39,809 nucleotides of DNA from Methylococcales bacterium (GCA_030654015.1 JAURYI010000081.1:1-39809); one strand, 5' to 3'. Shown: positions 26,230-35,225, counted from the stretch's first letter. Numbers and translations are program-made. The notes: generated from the letters alone by a model not told the origin.

Positions 26230-27407
26230 TATTCATCATTCATTGATTTAATAAAATCAAATAAAGCCCCTTCGTTTTTTAAATAATCATGTATAAAAGG
26301 CATTTGTTCTTTATCTAAGGCGGATACTTTTGTACCGTGTTCAGTTATTTTAACTAATCTTATATTTTCTGGTTTAAATAAGTTAATTGCTTCGGATGAA
26401 TGCGTGGTAAAAATGAGTTGTTTGTTATAAACCTCTGCATATTCAAAACACAGTGGTAATAGTTTGTGTAATAAACCTGTGTGAATGCCATCTTCTGGTT
26501 GTTCTATTAGTAGGGTGCTGTTTTTGTCATATAACAAAGTGAGTAATATAGCCAAAACACGTTGTGTTCCATAAGATAATTGAGCGTAACTTACTGTAGC
26601 CTTTTCTATATGAAAAACAATAGTATAAAAATAATCTTCAACTTTTACGCTAACATTAATTGAGCTACTAATATTTAGTTTGTTAATTTCTATATCATCA
26701 ACTAAATTTAATCCATTTTTTCCGATTAGTAATTTTAACTCATTTAATAACTCTTTATCTTCATTCCAAATGTGTAATAGCCGCATAACAACAGACGGTT
26801 TTTTTTCATTAATTATAGAAACCCATTTCGTATAATCACTACCATATACAAAGCGATTAGAGTAACTATTTCTATATGCGTCATCCAAGGCATAATATTT
26901 TATTCCAGATAGATATTCAAAAATTTTATTAATGACTGGATTTAATGATTTTTTAGGTAGAAGTGCAAGAGTAGAATTTATTAAAGAAGCTTCCAATTTT
27001 ATCTCAAAATTAATCTTTTCCTTTTCATTATAATGTGTAGCACTACCATTATTTCTTTCGACAATTAACTCCCATTTTTCACCTGTATAATACGATAGAC
27101 TTTCTATTATAAATATATTAGTTTCACAGCCATCACTTTCTGTTTTCGTATCTATTTCATACTTAAAGTTTTCATTGTTTATTAAAAATTCAATATTAAA
27201 ATTTACTTCAAGTCGATAAGGTTCACCCTGACTAAAATGATCATAAAGTGACACATTGCCCACCACGAACTGAGAGTAGTGTTCAATAGCTTTCAAAATA
27301 TTAGTCTTACCCGCCGCATTACGCCCAATCAAAGCGGTAATATTATCAAACTCTATTTCAGTATCTTGGCATGATAAGAAGTTGGTAATGCGTACTTTTT
27401 TCAGCAT
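26229..27407 (-). CDS. AAA ATPase (AAA_15/AAA_21, SMC/ABC-like), candidate antiphage ATPase
   Basis: 392 residues. Walker A GRNAAGKT (28-35), an ABC-type signature LSYGTQR (277-283), Walker B LLIEQPED (299-306) and the switch histidine in TTHSSEA (334-340) place it with overcoming-lysogenisation-defect (OLD)/AAA_15/AAA_21 ATPases. No long coiled-coil is present, only an insertion of about 200 residues. The companion gene encodes a TOPRIM-like protein. ATPase plus TOPRIM pairs occur in several defence systems (OLD, Gabija, PARIS). This pair cannot be assigned to one of them from sequence reading. It splits gyrA from serC. Confidence 0.85.
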   Translation of the reverse strand: MLKKVRITNFLSCQDTEIEFDNITALIGRNAAGKTNILKAIEHYSQFVVGNVSLYDHFSQGEPYRLEVNFNIEFLINNENFKYEIDTKTESDGCETNIFIIESLSYYTGEKWELIVERNNGSATHYNEKEKINFEIKLEASLINSTLALLPKKSLNPVINKIFEYLSGIKYYALDDAYRNSYSNRFVYGSDYTKWVSIINEKKPSVVMRLLHIWNEDKELLNELKLLIGKNGLNLVDDIEINKLNISSSINVSVKVEDYFYTIVFHIEKATVSYAQLSYGTQRVLAILLTLLYDKNSTLLIEQPEDGIHTGLLHKLLPLCFEYAEVYNKQLIFTTHSSEAINLFKPENIRLVKITEHGTKVSALDKEQMPFIHDYLKNEGALFDFIKSMNDE

Positions 27408-27495
27408 GGTTTGAGCCTTGTTGGTGTGTTCTGTCAGTTGAATGAAGCAACTTGAATCATGACTGACAGAGCGTCCATAGGTTTATGAAGTGTAA

Positions 27496-30108
27496 TTATT
27501 CTTGGCTGTCTTGGTCTTCAACTTGAATGATTGCAGTGGATTCATCATCCACGCCTTCAATATCATCTTCCTCTTCGCCTGCTAAGCCTTCCACTTTATC
27601 TACGCCGATGACTTTTTCTTTTTTATCGAGGCGGATGATGGTGACACCTTGGGTGTTTCTGCCGACGATGGAGATGCCATCGACGCGGGTGCGGACTAAT
27701 GTGCCGCCGTCGGTGATAAGCATGATTTCATCGTTGTCGTTGACTAGGACTGCGCCGACCACTTCACCATTACGTTCTGAGGTTTTGATGGCAATCATGC
27801 CTTGTCCGCCGCGACCATGGCAGGTGAATTCTTCCAGTTTGGTGCGTTTGCCGTAGCCGTTTTCGGTGATGTTGAGAACCATGCCCTCGCTGGCGATAAT
27901 CAAAGAAATGACTTTTTGCCCTTCTTTTAAACGCATTCCGCGTACCCCTGCGGCGGTTCTGCCCATTGAGCGCACGTCGGTTTCATTGAAGCAGACGGCT
28001 TTACCTGTGCTGCTGAATAATAAGACGTTTTGTTGTCCGTCAGTAACTGCTACGCCGACGAGGGTGTCGTCTTCGCGTAAATCAATGGCGATTTTGCCTG
28101 TGGTGCGTTGGCGTTCAAATTCGGGGAGCGGGGTCTTTTTGACTGTGCCTGTGGAGGTTGCCATGAAGATGAATTTGTTTTCGCTGAATTCACGAATTGG
28201 CAAAATGGCGTTGATTTTTTCGCCGTCTTCGAGGGGCAATAAATTAACGAACGGTTTACCGCGTGAGCCGCGACTTGCTAACGGCAGTTCATAGACTTTC
28301 AGCCAGTAGACTTTGCCGCGTGATGAGAAGCATAAAATGGTGTCGTGGGTGCTGGCAACAATGAGTTTGTTGACGTAATCTAGTTCTTTGGTCTTGGTGG
28401 CTGATTTACCACGTCCACCACGGCGTTGGGCTTTGTAATCATCTAAGGGTTGCGCTTTAACATAGCCTTCATGCGACAGGGTGACGATGCGATCTTCTTC
28501 GGTAATCAAGTCTTCCAGCGATAAGTCGGAATGATCTTGCATGATGACCGTGCGGCGCGGATCGCTGTATTGGTCTTTAATGGCAACCAATTCTTCACGG
28601 ATGATTTCCATTAAGCGCACATCGTTATTTAAAATTGCTAAATAGAAATCTATTTGTTCCAGCAGTTGCTGGTATTCGCTGATAATTTTGTCTTGTTCCA
28701 AGCCTGTTAAACGATGCAGACGTAAGTCTAAAATCGCTTGTGCTTGGGTTTCGGTCAGGCGGTATACGCCGCCATCAACCATACCAAATTCTAATGATAA
28801 CTCATCAGGTCTGGAGCGGGCAGAATCAGCGCGTTCCAGTAATGAGGCAACTAAACCCGCCGCCCATGTTTGCGCTAATAAGGCGGTTTTCGCTTCGGCT
28901 GGATTGCTTGAGTTTTTAATCAGGTCAATCATGGCGTTGATGTTGGCTAAGGCAACGGCTAAGCCTTCTAAAATGTGCGCGCGTTCGCGGGCTTTGCGTA
29001 ATAAGTAAATGGTGCGGCGGGTGACGATTTCACGTCTATGGTTGATAAAGGCACTGATAATTTCATGAAGATTCATGCAGTGCGGTCTGCCGTCTAACAA
29101 CGCCACCATGTTCAAACCGAACACGGTTTGGAATTGGGTTTGTTTGTAGAGGTTATTCAACACGACTTCGGGGGTTTCACCGCGTTTTAGCTCAATCACC
29201 ATGCGCATTCCGTCTTTATCGGATTCATCACGCAAGCCTGAAATGCCTTCGAGTTTGCTTTCTTTGACCAATTCGGCGATTTTTTCCAGCAAGCGGGCTT
29301 TGTTGACTTGGTACGGTAATTCGGTGGTGATAATGGCTTGTCGTCCGTTGTCGCCGAATTCTTCAAAGTGGCACTTGGCGCGTAGATAAATTTTGCCGCG
29401 TCCTGTGGTGTAGGCATTATAAATGCCTGCCGCACCATTGATGAAACCCGCTGTGGGGAAATCAGGGCCGGGAATGTACTGCATGAGTTCAGGAATGGTG
29501 ATGTCTGGGTCATCTATCATTGCCAGACACGCACTGACCACTTCGGTTAAATTATGCGGCGGGATGTTGGTTGCCATACCGACAGCGATACCTGATGAAC
29601 CGTTGATTAATAGCGTCGGGATGCGCGTTGGTAATACGCTGGGTTCAGATTCCGATTCGTCGTAGTTGGGAATAAAATCGACGGTTTCTTTATCTAAATC
29701 AGCGAGTAATTCATGGGCGATTTTTGCCATACGCACTTCGGTGTAACGCATTGCCGCAGGAGAATCACCATCGACTGAACCAAAATTTCCTTGACCGTCA
29801 ATGAGCATATAACGCATGGAAAACGGTTGTGCCATACGAACCATGGTGTCATAGACAGCGGTGTCACCGTGTGGATGATATTTACCGATCACGTCCCCGA
29901 CGACACGCGCCGATTTTTTATAGGGTTTGTTGAAGTCATTGCCTAACTCGCTCATAGCATATAAAACGCGGCGATGTACGGGCTTAAGACCATCACGAAC
30001 ATCGGGTAAGGCACGACCAACAATCACGCTCATGGCGTAGTCGAGGTAAGATTGTTTCATCTCGTCTTCGAGATTAACGGGGATGATTTCTTTGGCGAAG
30101 TTTGACAT
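27496..30108 (-). CDS. gyrA: DNA gyrase subunit A
   Basis: 870 residues. It cuts and rejoins DNA to introduce negative supercoils. [15 protein letters not shown], then AMRYTEVRM with catalytic Tyr122, and the GyrA-box QRRGGRGK before the C-terminal beta-pinwheel are present. Numbering matches E. coli: position 83 is Thr instead of Ser, as in Pseudomonas, and Asp87 is kept, so no classic resistance substitution is visible. The C-terminus is acidic ([14 protein letters not shown]). AGGGA precedes the ATG. Upstream on the same strand are the hydrolase and phosphatase genes. Confidence 0.98.
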   Translation of the reverse strand: MSNFAKEIIPVNLEDEMKQSYLDYAMSVIVGRALPDVRDGLKPVHRRVLYAMSELGNDFNKPYKKSARVVGDVIGKYHPHGDTAVYDTMVRMAQPFSMRYMLIDGQGNFGSVDGDSPAAMRYTEVRMAKIAHELLADLDKETVDFIPNYDESESEPSVLPTRIPTLLINGSSGIAVGMATNIPPHNLTEVVSACLAMIDDPDITIPELMQYIPGPDFPTAGFINGAAGIYNAYTTGRGKIYLRAKCHFEEFGDNGRQAIITTELPYQVNKARLLEKIAELVKESKLEGISGLRDESDKDGMRMVIELKRGETPEVVLNNLYKQTQFQTVFGLNMVALLDGRPHCMNLHEIISAFINHRREIVTRRTIYLLRKARERAHILEGLAVALANINAMIDLIKNSSNPAEAKTALLAQTWAAGLVASLLERADSARSRPDELSLEFGMVDGGVYRLTETQAQAILDLRLHRLTGLEQDKIISEYQQLLEQIDFYLAILNNDVRLMEIIREELVAIKDQYSDPRRTVIMQDHSDLSLEDLITEEDRIVTLSHEGYVKAQPLDDYKAQRRGGRGKSATKTKELDYVNKLIVASTHDTILCFSSRGKVYWLKVYELPLASRGSRGKPFVNLLPLEDGEKINAILPIREFSENKFIFMATSTGTVKKTPLPEFERQRTTGKIAIDLREDDTLVGVAVTDGQQNVLLFSSTGKAVCFNETDVRSMGRTAAGVRGMRLKEGQKVISLIIASEGMVLNITENGYGKRTKLEEFTCHGRGGQGMIAIKTSERNGEVVGAVLVNDNDEIMLITDGGTLVRTRVDGISIVGRNTQGVTIIRLDKKEKVIGVDKVEGLAGEEEDDIEGVDDESTAIIQVEDQDSQE

Positions 30109-30145
30109 GATTCCCTAGGTATTCAGTGTGCTGATTTAATCGCTG

Positions 30146-30184
30146 CGCATGACTGCCAGTCCTTAAAGGATTAGCAGTCATGCG
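30146..30184. terminator. Hairpin between dienelactone hydrolase and gyrA
   Basis: Eleven-base perfect arms CGCATGACTGC/GCAGTCATGCG enclose an inner TCCTTAAAGGA palindrome. It follows the hydrolase stop (30282) by about 100 bases and precedes the gyrA ATG by about 40. No U-run is obvious. It may terminate the hydrolase transcript or lie in the gyrA leader. Confidence 0.55.
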
Positions 30185-30209
30185 TAGAATAATCAGCAGG
30201 ATTTCTGGC

Positions 30210-30242
30210 GCGGTGTACGCAGGTTAAACGCGCGTATACCGC
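30210..30242. repeat. Inverted repeat, 11-bp arms
   Basis: GCGGTGTACGC and GCGTATACCGC pair with one G-T/C mismatch around 11 bases. It sits 40 bases after the hydrolase stop and next to the hairpin at 30146, so the 173-base gap before gyrA is almost all secondary structure. Confidence 0.55.
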
Positions 30243-30281
30243 ATAAACAAGTGACCAATTATAACAGGTTGGGGGTTAAAG

Positions 30282-31001
30282 TTAGGCGAAGATTTCTGCG
30301 AGGAAGTTTTGCATTGCCAACCAAGAACGTCTATCGGCGACCGCATTGTAGAGTTTGCCATCATCGGGGTTATTAGCTAGTGGATTGGTAAAGGCGTGCA
30401 GGGTATGACCATAGCTGTGCAGTTGCCAATCTGCCCCCAGTTCATTCATTTCTTCCTGAAAATCAATGACTTTATTTTGTGATGCCATCGGGTCGTCATA
30501 CCCGTGCAGTGCCAGCACTTTGGCTTTAATGGGATGGACGGCGGTATCGGTTGGAATGTCCAACAAGCCGTGAAAACTCACTACGCCTTTTAGTTCCACG
30601 CCTGTTCTGGCTAAATCCAGCACACATAAACCGCCAAAACAAAAACCGATAGCGGCGATGTTGCTGTCATCCACCCAAGGCAGGAGTTTAACCGCGCGTA
30701 ATGCGGCGGTGATACGCTGTTGCAGCATGGCTCTATTGCCCATAAACGGCTGCATCAATGCCATGCTTTCTTCTGGAGACTTGCCTAATACGCCTTTGCC
30801 GTACATATCCAGCGCAAAGCCGACATAACCGAGTTCAGCGAGTTTTCTGGCTTTGTCAGCGGCAAATTCATCACGTCCACCCCACGCATGACTGACTAAC
30901 ACCGCAGGTCTGCGTGCTGAAAGTGCATCATCAAAAGCGAAAAACGCTTCCAAGACGGTATCACCGTCCATATAGCTGATTGTGTTTGATACGATTGCCA
31001 T
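30282..31001 (-). CDS. Dienelactone hydrolase family protein
   Basis: 239 residues, alpha/beta hydrolase fold. The nucleophile elbow GFCFGG (Cys121) is of dienelactone-hydrolase type, with Asp170 (HGYDDPM) and His202 (LHAFTNP) completing the triad. Natural substrates of this subgroup are unclear; cleavage of carboxymethylenebutenolide or other small lactones is the family reaction. AGGAA precedes the ATG, inside the end of the phosphatase gene, from which it is separated by 4 bases. They are probably one transcript ahead of gyrA. Confidence 0.9.
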   Translation of the reverse strand: MAIVSNTISYMDGDTVLEAFFAFDDALSARRPAVLVSHAWGGRDEFAADKARKLAELGYVGFALDMYGKGVLGKSPEESMALMQPFMGNRAMLQQRITAALRAVKLLPWVDDSNIAAIGFCFGGLCVLDLARTGVELKGVVSFHGLLDIPTDTAVHPIKAKVLALHGYDDPMASQNKVIDFQEEMNELGADWQLHSYGHTLHAFTNPLANNPDDGKLYNAVADRRSWLAMQNFLAEIFA

Positions 31002-31005
31002 AAGT

Positions 31006-31491
31006 TTAATTCCTGTGTTGCGTTGCTTGTAAGCTGGTTAAAAAACCTTCCGATGCGGCTTCTATCATGTCCAGCACCCGTTCAAAGCCGTATTCGCCGC
31101 CATAATAAGGATCGGGTACTTCACGCTCATTTAATTGCGGCGCGTAATCGAGAAAATACTGCACTTTGTGTTTATGGGCAGCAGGGCAGGCATTGATAAG
31201 CGTGGTGTAGTTGTCGTCATCCATTGCCAGTAAAAAATCGAAGTCTTCAAAATCCCCCATCACCACTTTGCGAGCGCGTAAATGGCTTAAATGAACATCT
31301 CTGTTGGCTGCTGCTTTTTGGGAGCGTAAATCAGGTTGTTCGCCGATGTGATAGGCATGAGTGCCAGCCGAATCAATATCAAATTGATGGTCTACCTTTT
31401 TTTCTTTAATCAGTTTGGCAAACACGCCTTCTGCTGTCGGTGAGCGGCAAATATTACCCATACAGACAAAGAGAACTTTTGTTTTTTTCAT
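31006..31491 (-). CDS. Low-molecular-weight protein-tyrosine phosphatase
   Basis: 161 residues. The N-terminal P-loop VCMGNICRSPTAEG (Cys10, Arg16) and the general-acid Asp127 in VPDPYYGGEYGFERV are diagnostic of this family. It dephosphorylates tyrosine residues (or arginine in the Firmicutes McsB type) in the cytoplasm. No tyrosine kinase or capsule genes are near, so a housekeeping role is likely. It is the first gene of a short minus-strand unit and is divergent from the sMMO operon across the 452-base promoter region. Confidence 0.94.
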   Translation of the reverse strand: MKKTKVLFVCMGNICRSPTAEGVFAKLIKEKKVDHQFDIDSAGTHAYHIGEQPDLRSQKAAANRDVHLSHLRARKVVMGDFEDFDFLLAMDDDNYTTLINACPAAHKHKVQYFLDYAPQLNEREVPDPYYGGEYGFERVLDMIEAASEGFLTSLQATQHRN

Positions 31492-31594
31492 AGTGATAAC
31501 CGTTTGATTGGGGTGGTGCGTATTGTACCGCTTGAGTCATGAAAATGGCAGGGCAGGGTGTTTAACTGATTTTTGCGAACTGTACGTTTAAAAC

Positions 31595-31609
31595 ATGGAC
31601 AGTGTTCAT
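31595..31609. promoter_or_regulatory. Imperfect palindrome, candidate enhancer (UAS) of the mmoX promoter
   Basis: ATGGACAGTGTTCAT matches its own reverse complement at 12 of 15 bases. It lies about 135-150 bases upstream of the predicted mmoX transcription start, the usual distance for binding by a sigma-54 enhancer-binding protein such as MmoR. No second obvious copy is seen, but a 10-bp perfect palindrome TGTTATAACA occurs at 31662. The assignment is inferred from position and symmetry only. Confidence 0.45.
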
Positions 31610-31718
31610 TAATTAAACAGTCTGTGCGTCTGCTTTATTAGCCACCGCAGTAGAAAGATATTGTTATAACACATTGTTTTTCTGTGGGAAATTGAATGGA
31701 TTAACCAAGCCGTAATAA

Positions 31719-31735
31719 TTGGCATGGTCGTTGCT
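31719..31735 (+). promoter_or_regulatory. Sigma-54 (-24/-12) promoter of the sMMO operon
   Basis: TTGGCATGGTCGTTGCT matches the consensus TGGCAC-N5-TTGCW at nearly every position, with exactly ten bases between GG (31721-31722) and GC (31733-31734). Transcription should start near 31746, leaving a leader of about 198 bases. Known mmoX promoters in methanotrophs are sigma-54-dependent and activated by MmoR under copper limitation, which agrees. The activator genes are not in this window. Confidence 0.9.
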
Positions 31736-31764
31736 GTAGTGTAAGTAGGTTTGTCGTTGTCGCT

Positions 31765-31798
31765 AAGAAGCCGCATTAAGACGTGGGTGCTTCTTTTT
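31765..31798 (+). promoter_or_regulatory. mmoX leader hairpin with T-run (attenuator-like)
   Basis: AAGAAGC and GCTTCTT are seven-base perfect arms about 17 bases apart, followed by TTTAT, about 20 bases after the predicted start of transcription. The shape is that of a weak intrinsic terminator in the 5' leader. A second weak stem (ACAGGGATTG at 31844 with CAATCCTGT at 31894) follows. No known riboswitch or leader peptide is recognised. Confidence 0.45.
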
Positions 31799-31943
31799 AT
31801 ACACAATAAACCGTCTCTCGCTTGACTGGAAAAGAGGCATTCTACAGGGATTGGTAAAAGGCTTGTTTTGCAGCGTAGACAGAGTTGGTTTGGCAATCCT
31901 GTACTCATTATAAATAACACTTAACACTAAAGTGAGGTAGTCA

Positions 31944-33527
31944 ATGGCTATAAGTTCAGCAACAAAAGCAGCAACCGATGCACTGGCAGTTAATCGTGCG
32001 CCAGTCAGTGTAGGAGCGCAAGAAGTTCACCGCTGGTTACAAAGTTTTACTTGGGATTTTGATAAAAATCGCACCAAGTATTCAACTAAATACAAAATGG
32101 CAAATGATACCAAAGAGCAGTTCAAGCTAATCGCTAAAGAATATGCGCGTATGGAATCAGTTAAGGATGAGCGTCAGTTTGGTAGCTTGCAAGATGTATT
32201 GACTCGTGTTGATGCGGCTAACCGTGTACATCCGAAATGGAATGAGTCCATGAAAGTTATCTCTAATTTTCTGGAAGTCGGTGAGTACAACGCGATTGCT
32301 GCAACAGGTATGTTGTGGGATTCCGCGACTGCGCCTGAGCAAAAAAATGGTTACTTAGGTCAAGTGTTGGATGAAATTCGTCACACTAACCAATGCGGTT
32401 ACATCAATTATTACTTCGCAAAACAAGGTCAAGACGCGGCAGGTCATAACGATGCGCGTCGTACTCGTGCTATCGGGCCATTATGGAAAGGCATGAAACG
32501 GGTATTTTCTGACGGCTTCATTTCAGGTGATGCGGTTGAGTGTTCTATCAACTTACAGTTGGTCGGTGAGGCTTGCTTTACTAACCCGCTTATCGTTGCA
32601 GTCACCGAATGGGCTTCTGCAAACGGCGATGAAATGACTCCAACGGTGTTCTTGTCAATTGAAACCGATGAGTTGCGCCACATGGCAAACGGTTATCAAA
32701 CAGTCGTATCAATTGCTAATGACGAAGCGGCTTCAAAATACCTGAATACTGATTTAAACAATGCCTTCTGGACGCAACAAAAATACTTCACGCCTGTATT
32801 AGGGATGATGTTTGAGTACGGATCGCATTTCAAAGTTGAGCCTTGGGTAAAAACTTGGAATCGTTGGGTTTATGAAGATTGGGGTGGTATCTGGATTGGT
32901 CGTTTAGGCAAATACGGTGTTGAATCACCCGCCAGCTTACGCGATGCCAAAAAAGACGCTTACTGGGCGCATCACGATTTATTTTTGATTGCTTATGCGT
33001 TATGGCCAACAGGTTTCTTCCGTTTAACGCTGCCAACGGCTGAAGAAGCGGAATGGTACGAAGCGAATTACCCTGGTTGGTACGATATGTACGGCGTAGT
33101 GTATGAAGAATGGCGTGCGCGTGGTTGTGAAGACCCCAACAGCGGCTTTTTACCTATCCAATGGTTTATCGAAAACAACCACCCTGTTTACATTGACCGC
33201 GTGTCACAAGTACCGTTCTGCCCTAGCTATTCTAAAGGTGCAAGCACCTTGCGCGTTCTTGAATTAAATGGCAAAAAACATTCGTTCAGCGACCAATGGG
33301 GCGAGCGTATGTGGCTATCTGAACCAGAGCGTTATGAGTGCCAAAACATCTTTGAACAATACGAAGGTCGTGAATTATCAGAAGTGATTGCCGAAGGACA
33401 TGGCGTGCGTAGTGATGGCAAGACATTGATTGCACAGCCACACACTAGCAAAGACGGCAAGCTTTGGACGTTAGATGACATCAAAAAAATCGGTTGTGTA
33501 TTCGCTGATCCTTTGAAAGCACTGTAA
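31944..33527 (+). CDS. mmoX: Soluble methane monooxygenase hydroxylase alpha subunit
   Basis: 527 residues, collinear with Methylococcus capsulatus MmoX. Holds the di-iron centre that oxidises methane to methanol. All six ligands are present at identical positions: Glu114, Glu144, His147, Glu209, Glu243, His246. Cys151 and Thr213, which line the active site, are also kept. DEIRH (143-147) and DELRH (242-246) are the two EXXH motifs. The hydroxylase is the heterodimer pair of MmoX, MmoY and MmoZ (alpha2-beta2-gamma2). GTGAGG is the ribosome site before the ATG. It is the first gene of the operon behind the sigma-54 promoter. Confidence 0.99.
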   Translation: MAISSATKAATDALAVNRAPVSVGAQEVHRWLQSFTWDFDKNRTKYSTKYKMANDTKEQFKLIAKEYARMESVKDERQFGSLQDVLTRVDAANRVHPKWNESMKVISNFLEVGEYNAIAATGMLWDSATAPEQKNGYLGQVLDEIRHTNQCGYINYYFAKQGQDAAGHNDARRTRAIGPLWKGMKRVFSDGFISGDAVECSINLQLVGEACFTNPLIVAVTEWASANGDEMTPTVFLSIETDELRHMANGYQTVVSIANDEAASKYLNTDLNNAFWTQQKYFTPVLGMMFEYGSHFKVEPWVKTWNRWVYEDWGGIWIGRLGKYGVESPASLRDAKKDAYWAHHDLFLIAYALWPTGFFRLTLPTAEEAEWYEANYPGWYDMYGVVYEEWRARGCEDPNSGFLPIQWFIENNHPVYIDRVSQVPFCPSYSKGASTLRVLELNGKKHSFSDQWGERMWLSEPERYECQNIFEQYEGRELSEVIAEGHGVRSDGKTLIAQPHTSKDGKLWTLDDIKKIGCVFADPLKAL

Positions 33528-33540
33528 TCATTTCAACAAA

Positions 33541-33577
33541 GGCATCATAGGGTACATATCGCGTACCTCATGATGCC
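33541..33577 (+). promoter_or_regulatory. Hairpin between mmoX and mmoY
   Basis: Arms GGCATCAT and ATGATGCC enclose a second pair (GGGTAC/GTACCT), forming a strong stem 14 bases after the mmoX stop and 26 bases before the mmoY ATG. There is no U-run, so it is more likely to stabilise the mmoX mRNA end or to be a processing site than to terminate. In Methylosinus a promoter before mmoY has been reported; no clear one is visible here. Confidence 0.6.
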
Positions 33578-33602
33578 GCCAATAATTGTAAAGGAGTTAA
33601 TT

Positions 33603-34781
33603 ATGTCAATTGTAGTAAGTGGTGGTAGACGCGGCTTAACTGATCCAGAAATTGCGAAAGTCATTTTAGATGCCATTCCTGATAAGCCCTTGGAAACACA
33701 ACGCAAAATGAATTATTTCATGACACCGCGCGGTAAGCGGATTAATGAATATGAAACCTTGTGTTGCTATACACAACCCACACCCGACTGGATTCCCGGT
33801 GGTTTGGATTGGGGTGACTGGACGCAAAAATTCCACGGTGGTCGTCCGTCTTGGAGTAATGAATCGACTGAAATGCACAGTTCTGACTGGCACAGACACC
33901 GTGATCCCGCTTTCCGTTGGCACGCGCTGTATGTCAAAGACAAAGCCGAAGAATGGCGTTATACCGACCGTTTTTTGAAAGCTTATTCGGCTGATGGTCA
34001 TGTGCGATCTATTGATCCTGTCTGGCGCGATGAAGTGCTGGGTGATTACTTGGGTGCGTTCGGTTTCAGTGAATATGGATTATTCAACTCACACTCGTCT
34101 GCGACTCGTGATTGTTTGGGTGACACACTGCGTATGAGCATTGCGATGATCGGTCTGGATAAAGTCGATAACGCGCAAATGATTCAGGCAGAAAGAACCT
34201 TTCTGGCGAAATTGGTTCCTGGTTTTGACGAATCAACGGACGTACCTAAAAACGAGTGGACGAAAGGTTCAATCTATAAAGGTGCGAGAGAAACCGTTGA
34301 AGAAATCTGGCAAGGCACTTATGACTGGAATGAAATTCTGTTCGCAGGTCACATGATTTACGATCCGTTGTTCGGTCAATTTGTGCGTAGAGAATTCTTC
34401 TTGAGATTGTCGTCTTACTACGGCGATAACTTGACACCGTTCTTTATCAACCAAATGCAGTTGTACCATTCACAAACCAAAGGTATCACTAAAGATATGT
34501 TCCACACTTGTTTGGCTGTGGATGAGAATTTTGGTGACTACAACGTCAGTTTGATGAATATGTGGAGCGACAAATGGTTGCCGAGAACGGTCAACGCAAT
34601 GAAGGATTTTATGGGTATTTTCTCTAAAATTCCGACCATCGCAGGTGTATCTGATAAAGCGGCTATCGAAGCGGCTTTGGAACGTGTATTTGATGACTGG
34701 CAACGTGATTACGCTGATCCTATCGGCTATAAAGTTGACACTGCGGCAATGATTAAAACCGTGTTATCTGGTCTTAAATAA
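33603..34781 (+). CDS. mmoY: sMMO hydroxylase beta subunit
   Basis: 392 residues from the ATG at 33603, which follows AAAGGAG; an in-frame ATG 11 codons earlier lies within the intergenic hairpin and lacks a ribosome site. The sequence matches MmoY throughout: RRGLTDPEIAKVIL, GGLDWGDWTQKFHGGRPSW, VKDKAEEWRYTDRFL and FGQFVRREFFLRL. It is a ferritin-like helical subunit without metal ligands that pairs with MmoX to build the hydroxylase. Length is as expected for the family (389-395). Confidence 0.98.
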   Translation: MSIVVSGGRRGLTDPEIAKVILDAIPDKPLETQRKMNYFMTPRGKRINEYETLCCYTQPTPDWIPGGLDWGDWTQKFHGGRPSWSNESTEMHSSDWHRHRDPAFRWHALYVKDKAEEWRYTDRFLKAYSADGHVRSIDPVWRDEVLGDYLGAFGFSEYGLFNSHSSATRDCLGDTLRMSIAMIGLDKVDNAQMIQAERTFLAKLVPGFDESTDVPKNEWTKGSIYKGARETVEEIWQGTYDWNEILFAGHMIYDPLFGQFVRREFFLRLSSYYGDNLTPFFINQMQLYHSQTKGITKDMFHTCLAVDENFGDYNVSLMNMWSDKWLPRTVNAMKDFMGIFSKIPTIAGVSDKAAIEAALERVFDDWQRDYADPIGYKVDTAAMIKTVLSGLK

Positions 34782-34790
34782 GGAATTATT

Positions 34791-35216
34791 ATGTCTACAA
34801 GTGCAAATTCGTACAACGCAGGAATCATGGCAAAAACAGGTAAAGACTTTGCTGATGAATACTTCGCTGAAAAAAATCAGGTCGTTCATGAAAGCGATAC
34901 CGTGGTTTTGGTTTTGAAAAAATCAGATGAACTCAACACAGTCGTTGAAGAAATTCTGCTGGGTTCTCATAAAGAGCAAAATCCAACGTTAGTCGTAGAA
35001 GATCGCGCTGGTTTCTGGTGGCTGAAAGCAAACGGCAAAATTGAAATTGACTGCACAGAAGTCTCTGAATTGTTAGGTAAAAGTTACAGTGTTTATGATC
35101 TGTTAGTGGATGTTTCTTCTACTATCGGTCGCGCTTATACACTGGGTGAAACTTTCACTATCACATCAGAATTGATGGGTCTTGATGTCAAACTGCAAGA
35201 CGTTGCCAGAGCATAG
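34791..35216 (+). CDS. mmoB: sMMO coupling/regulatory protein B
   Basis: 141 residues. QVVHESDTVVLVLKKSDELNT, VEDRAGFWWLKANGKIEIDC and YDLLVDVSSTIGRAYTLG are the MmoB core, which docks on the hydroxylase, opens access to the di-iron site and tunes oxygen reactivity. The N-terminal tail (MSTSANSYNAGIMAKTG) is the flexible part required for activity; the bond cleaved to make inactive MMOB' in M. capsulatus (Met-Gly) reads Met-Ala here. It is close to mmoY (9 bases) and mmoZ (9 bases). Confidence 0.98.
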   Translation: MSTSANSYNAGIMAKTGKDFADEYFAEKNQVVHESDTVVLVLKKSDELNTVVEEILLGSHKEQNPTLVVEDRAGFWWLKANGKIEIDCTEVSELLGKSYSVYDLLVDVSSTIGRAYTLGETFTITSELMGLDVKLQDVARA

Positions 35217-35225
35217 GAGAGAACA

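Noticed and set aside
25630-27407. Direct naming of the ATPase-TOPRIM pair as PARIS, Gabija or OLD
   Set aside because: Motifs agree with the broad class, but partner size and domain layout do not match one named system well enough by eye.
31609-31920. Minus-strand open frame of 103 codons upstream of mmoX
   Set aside because: It covers the sigma-54 promoter and leader, has no recognisable protein features and no good ribosome site; it is chance.
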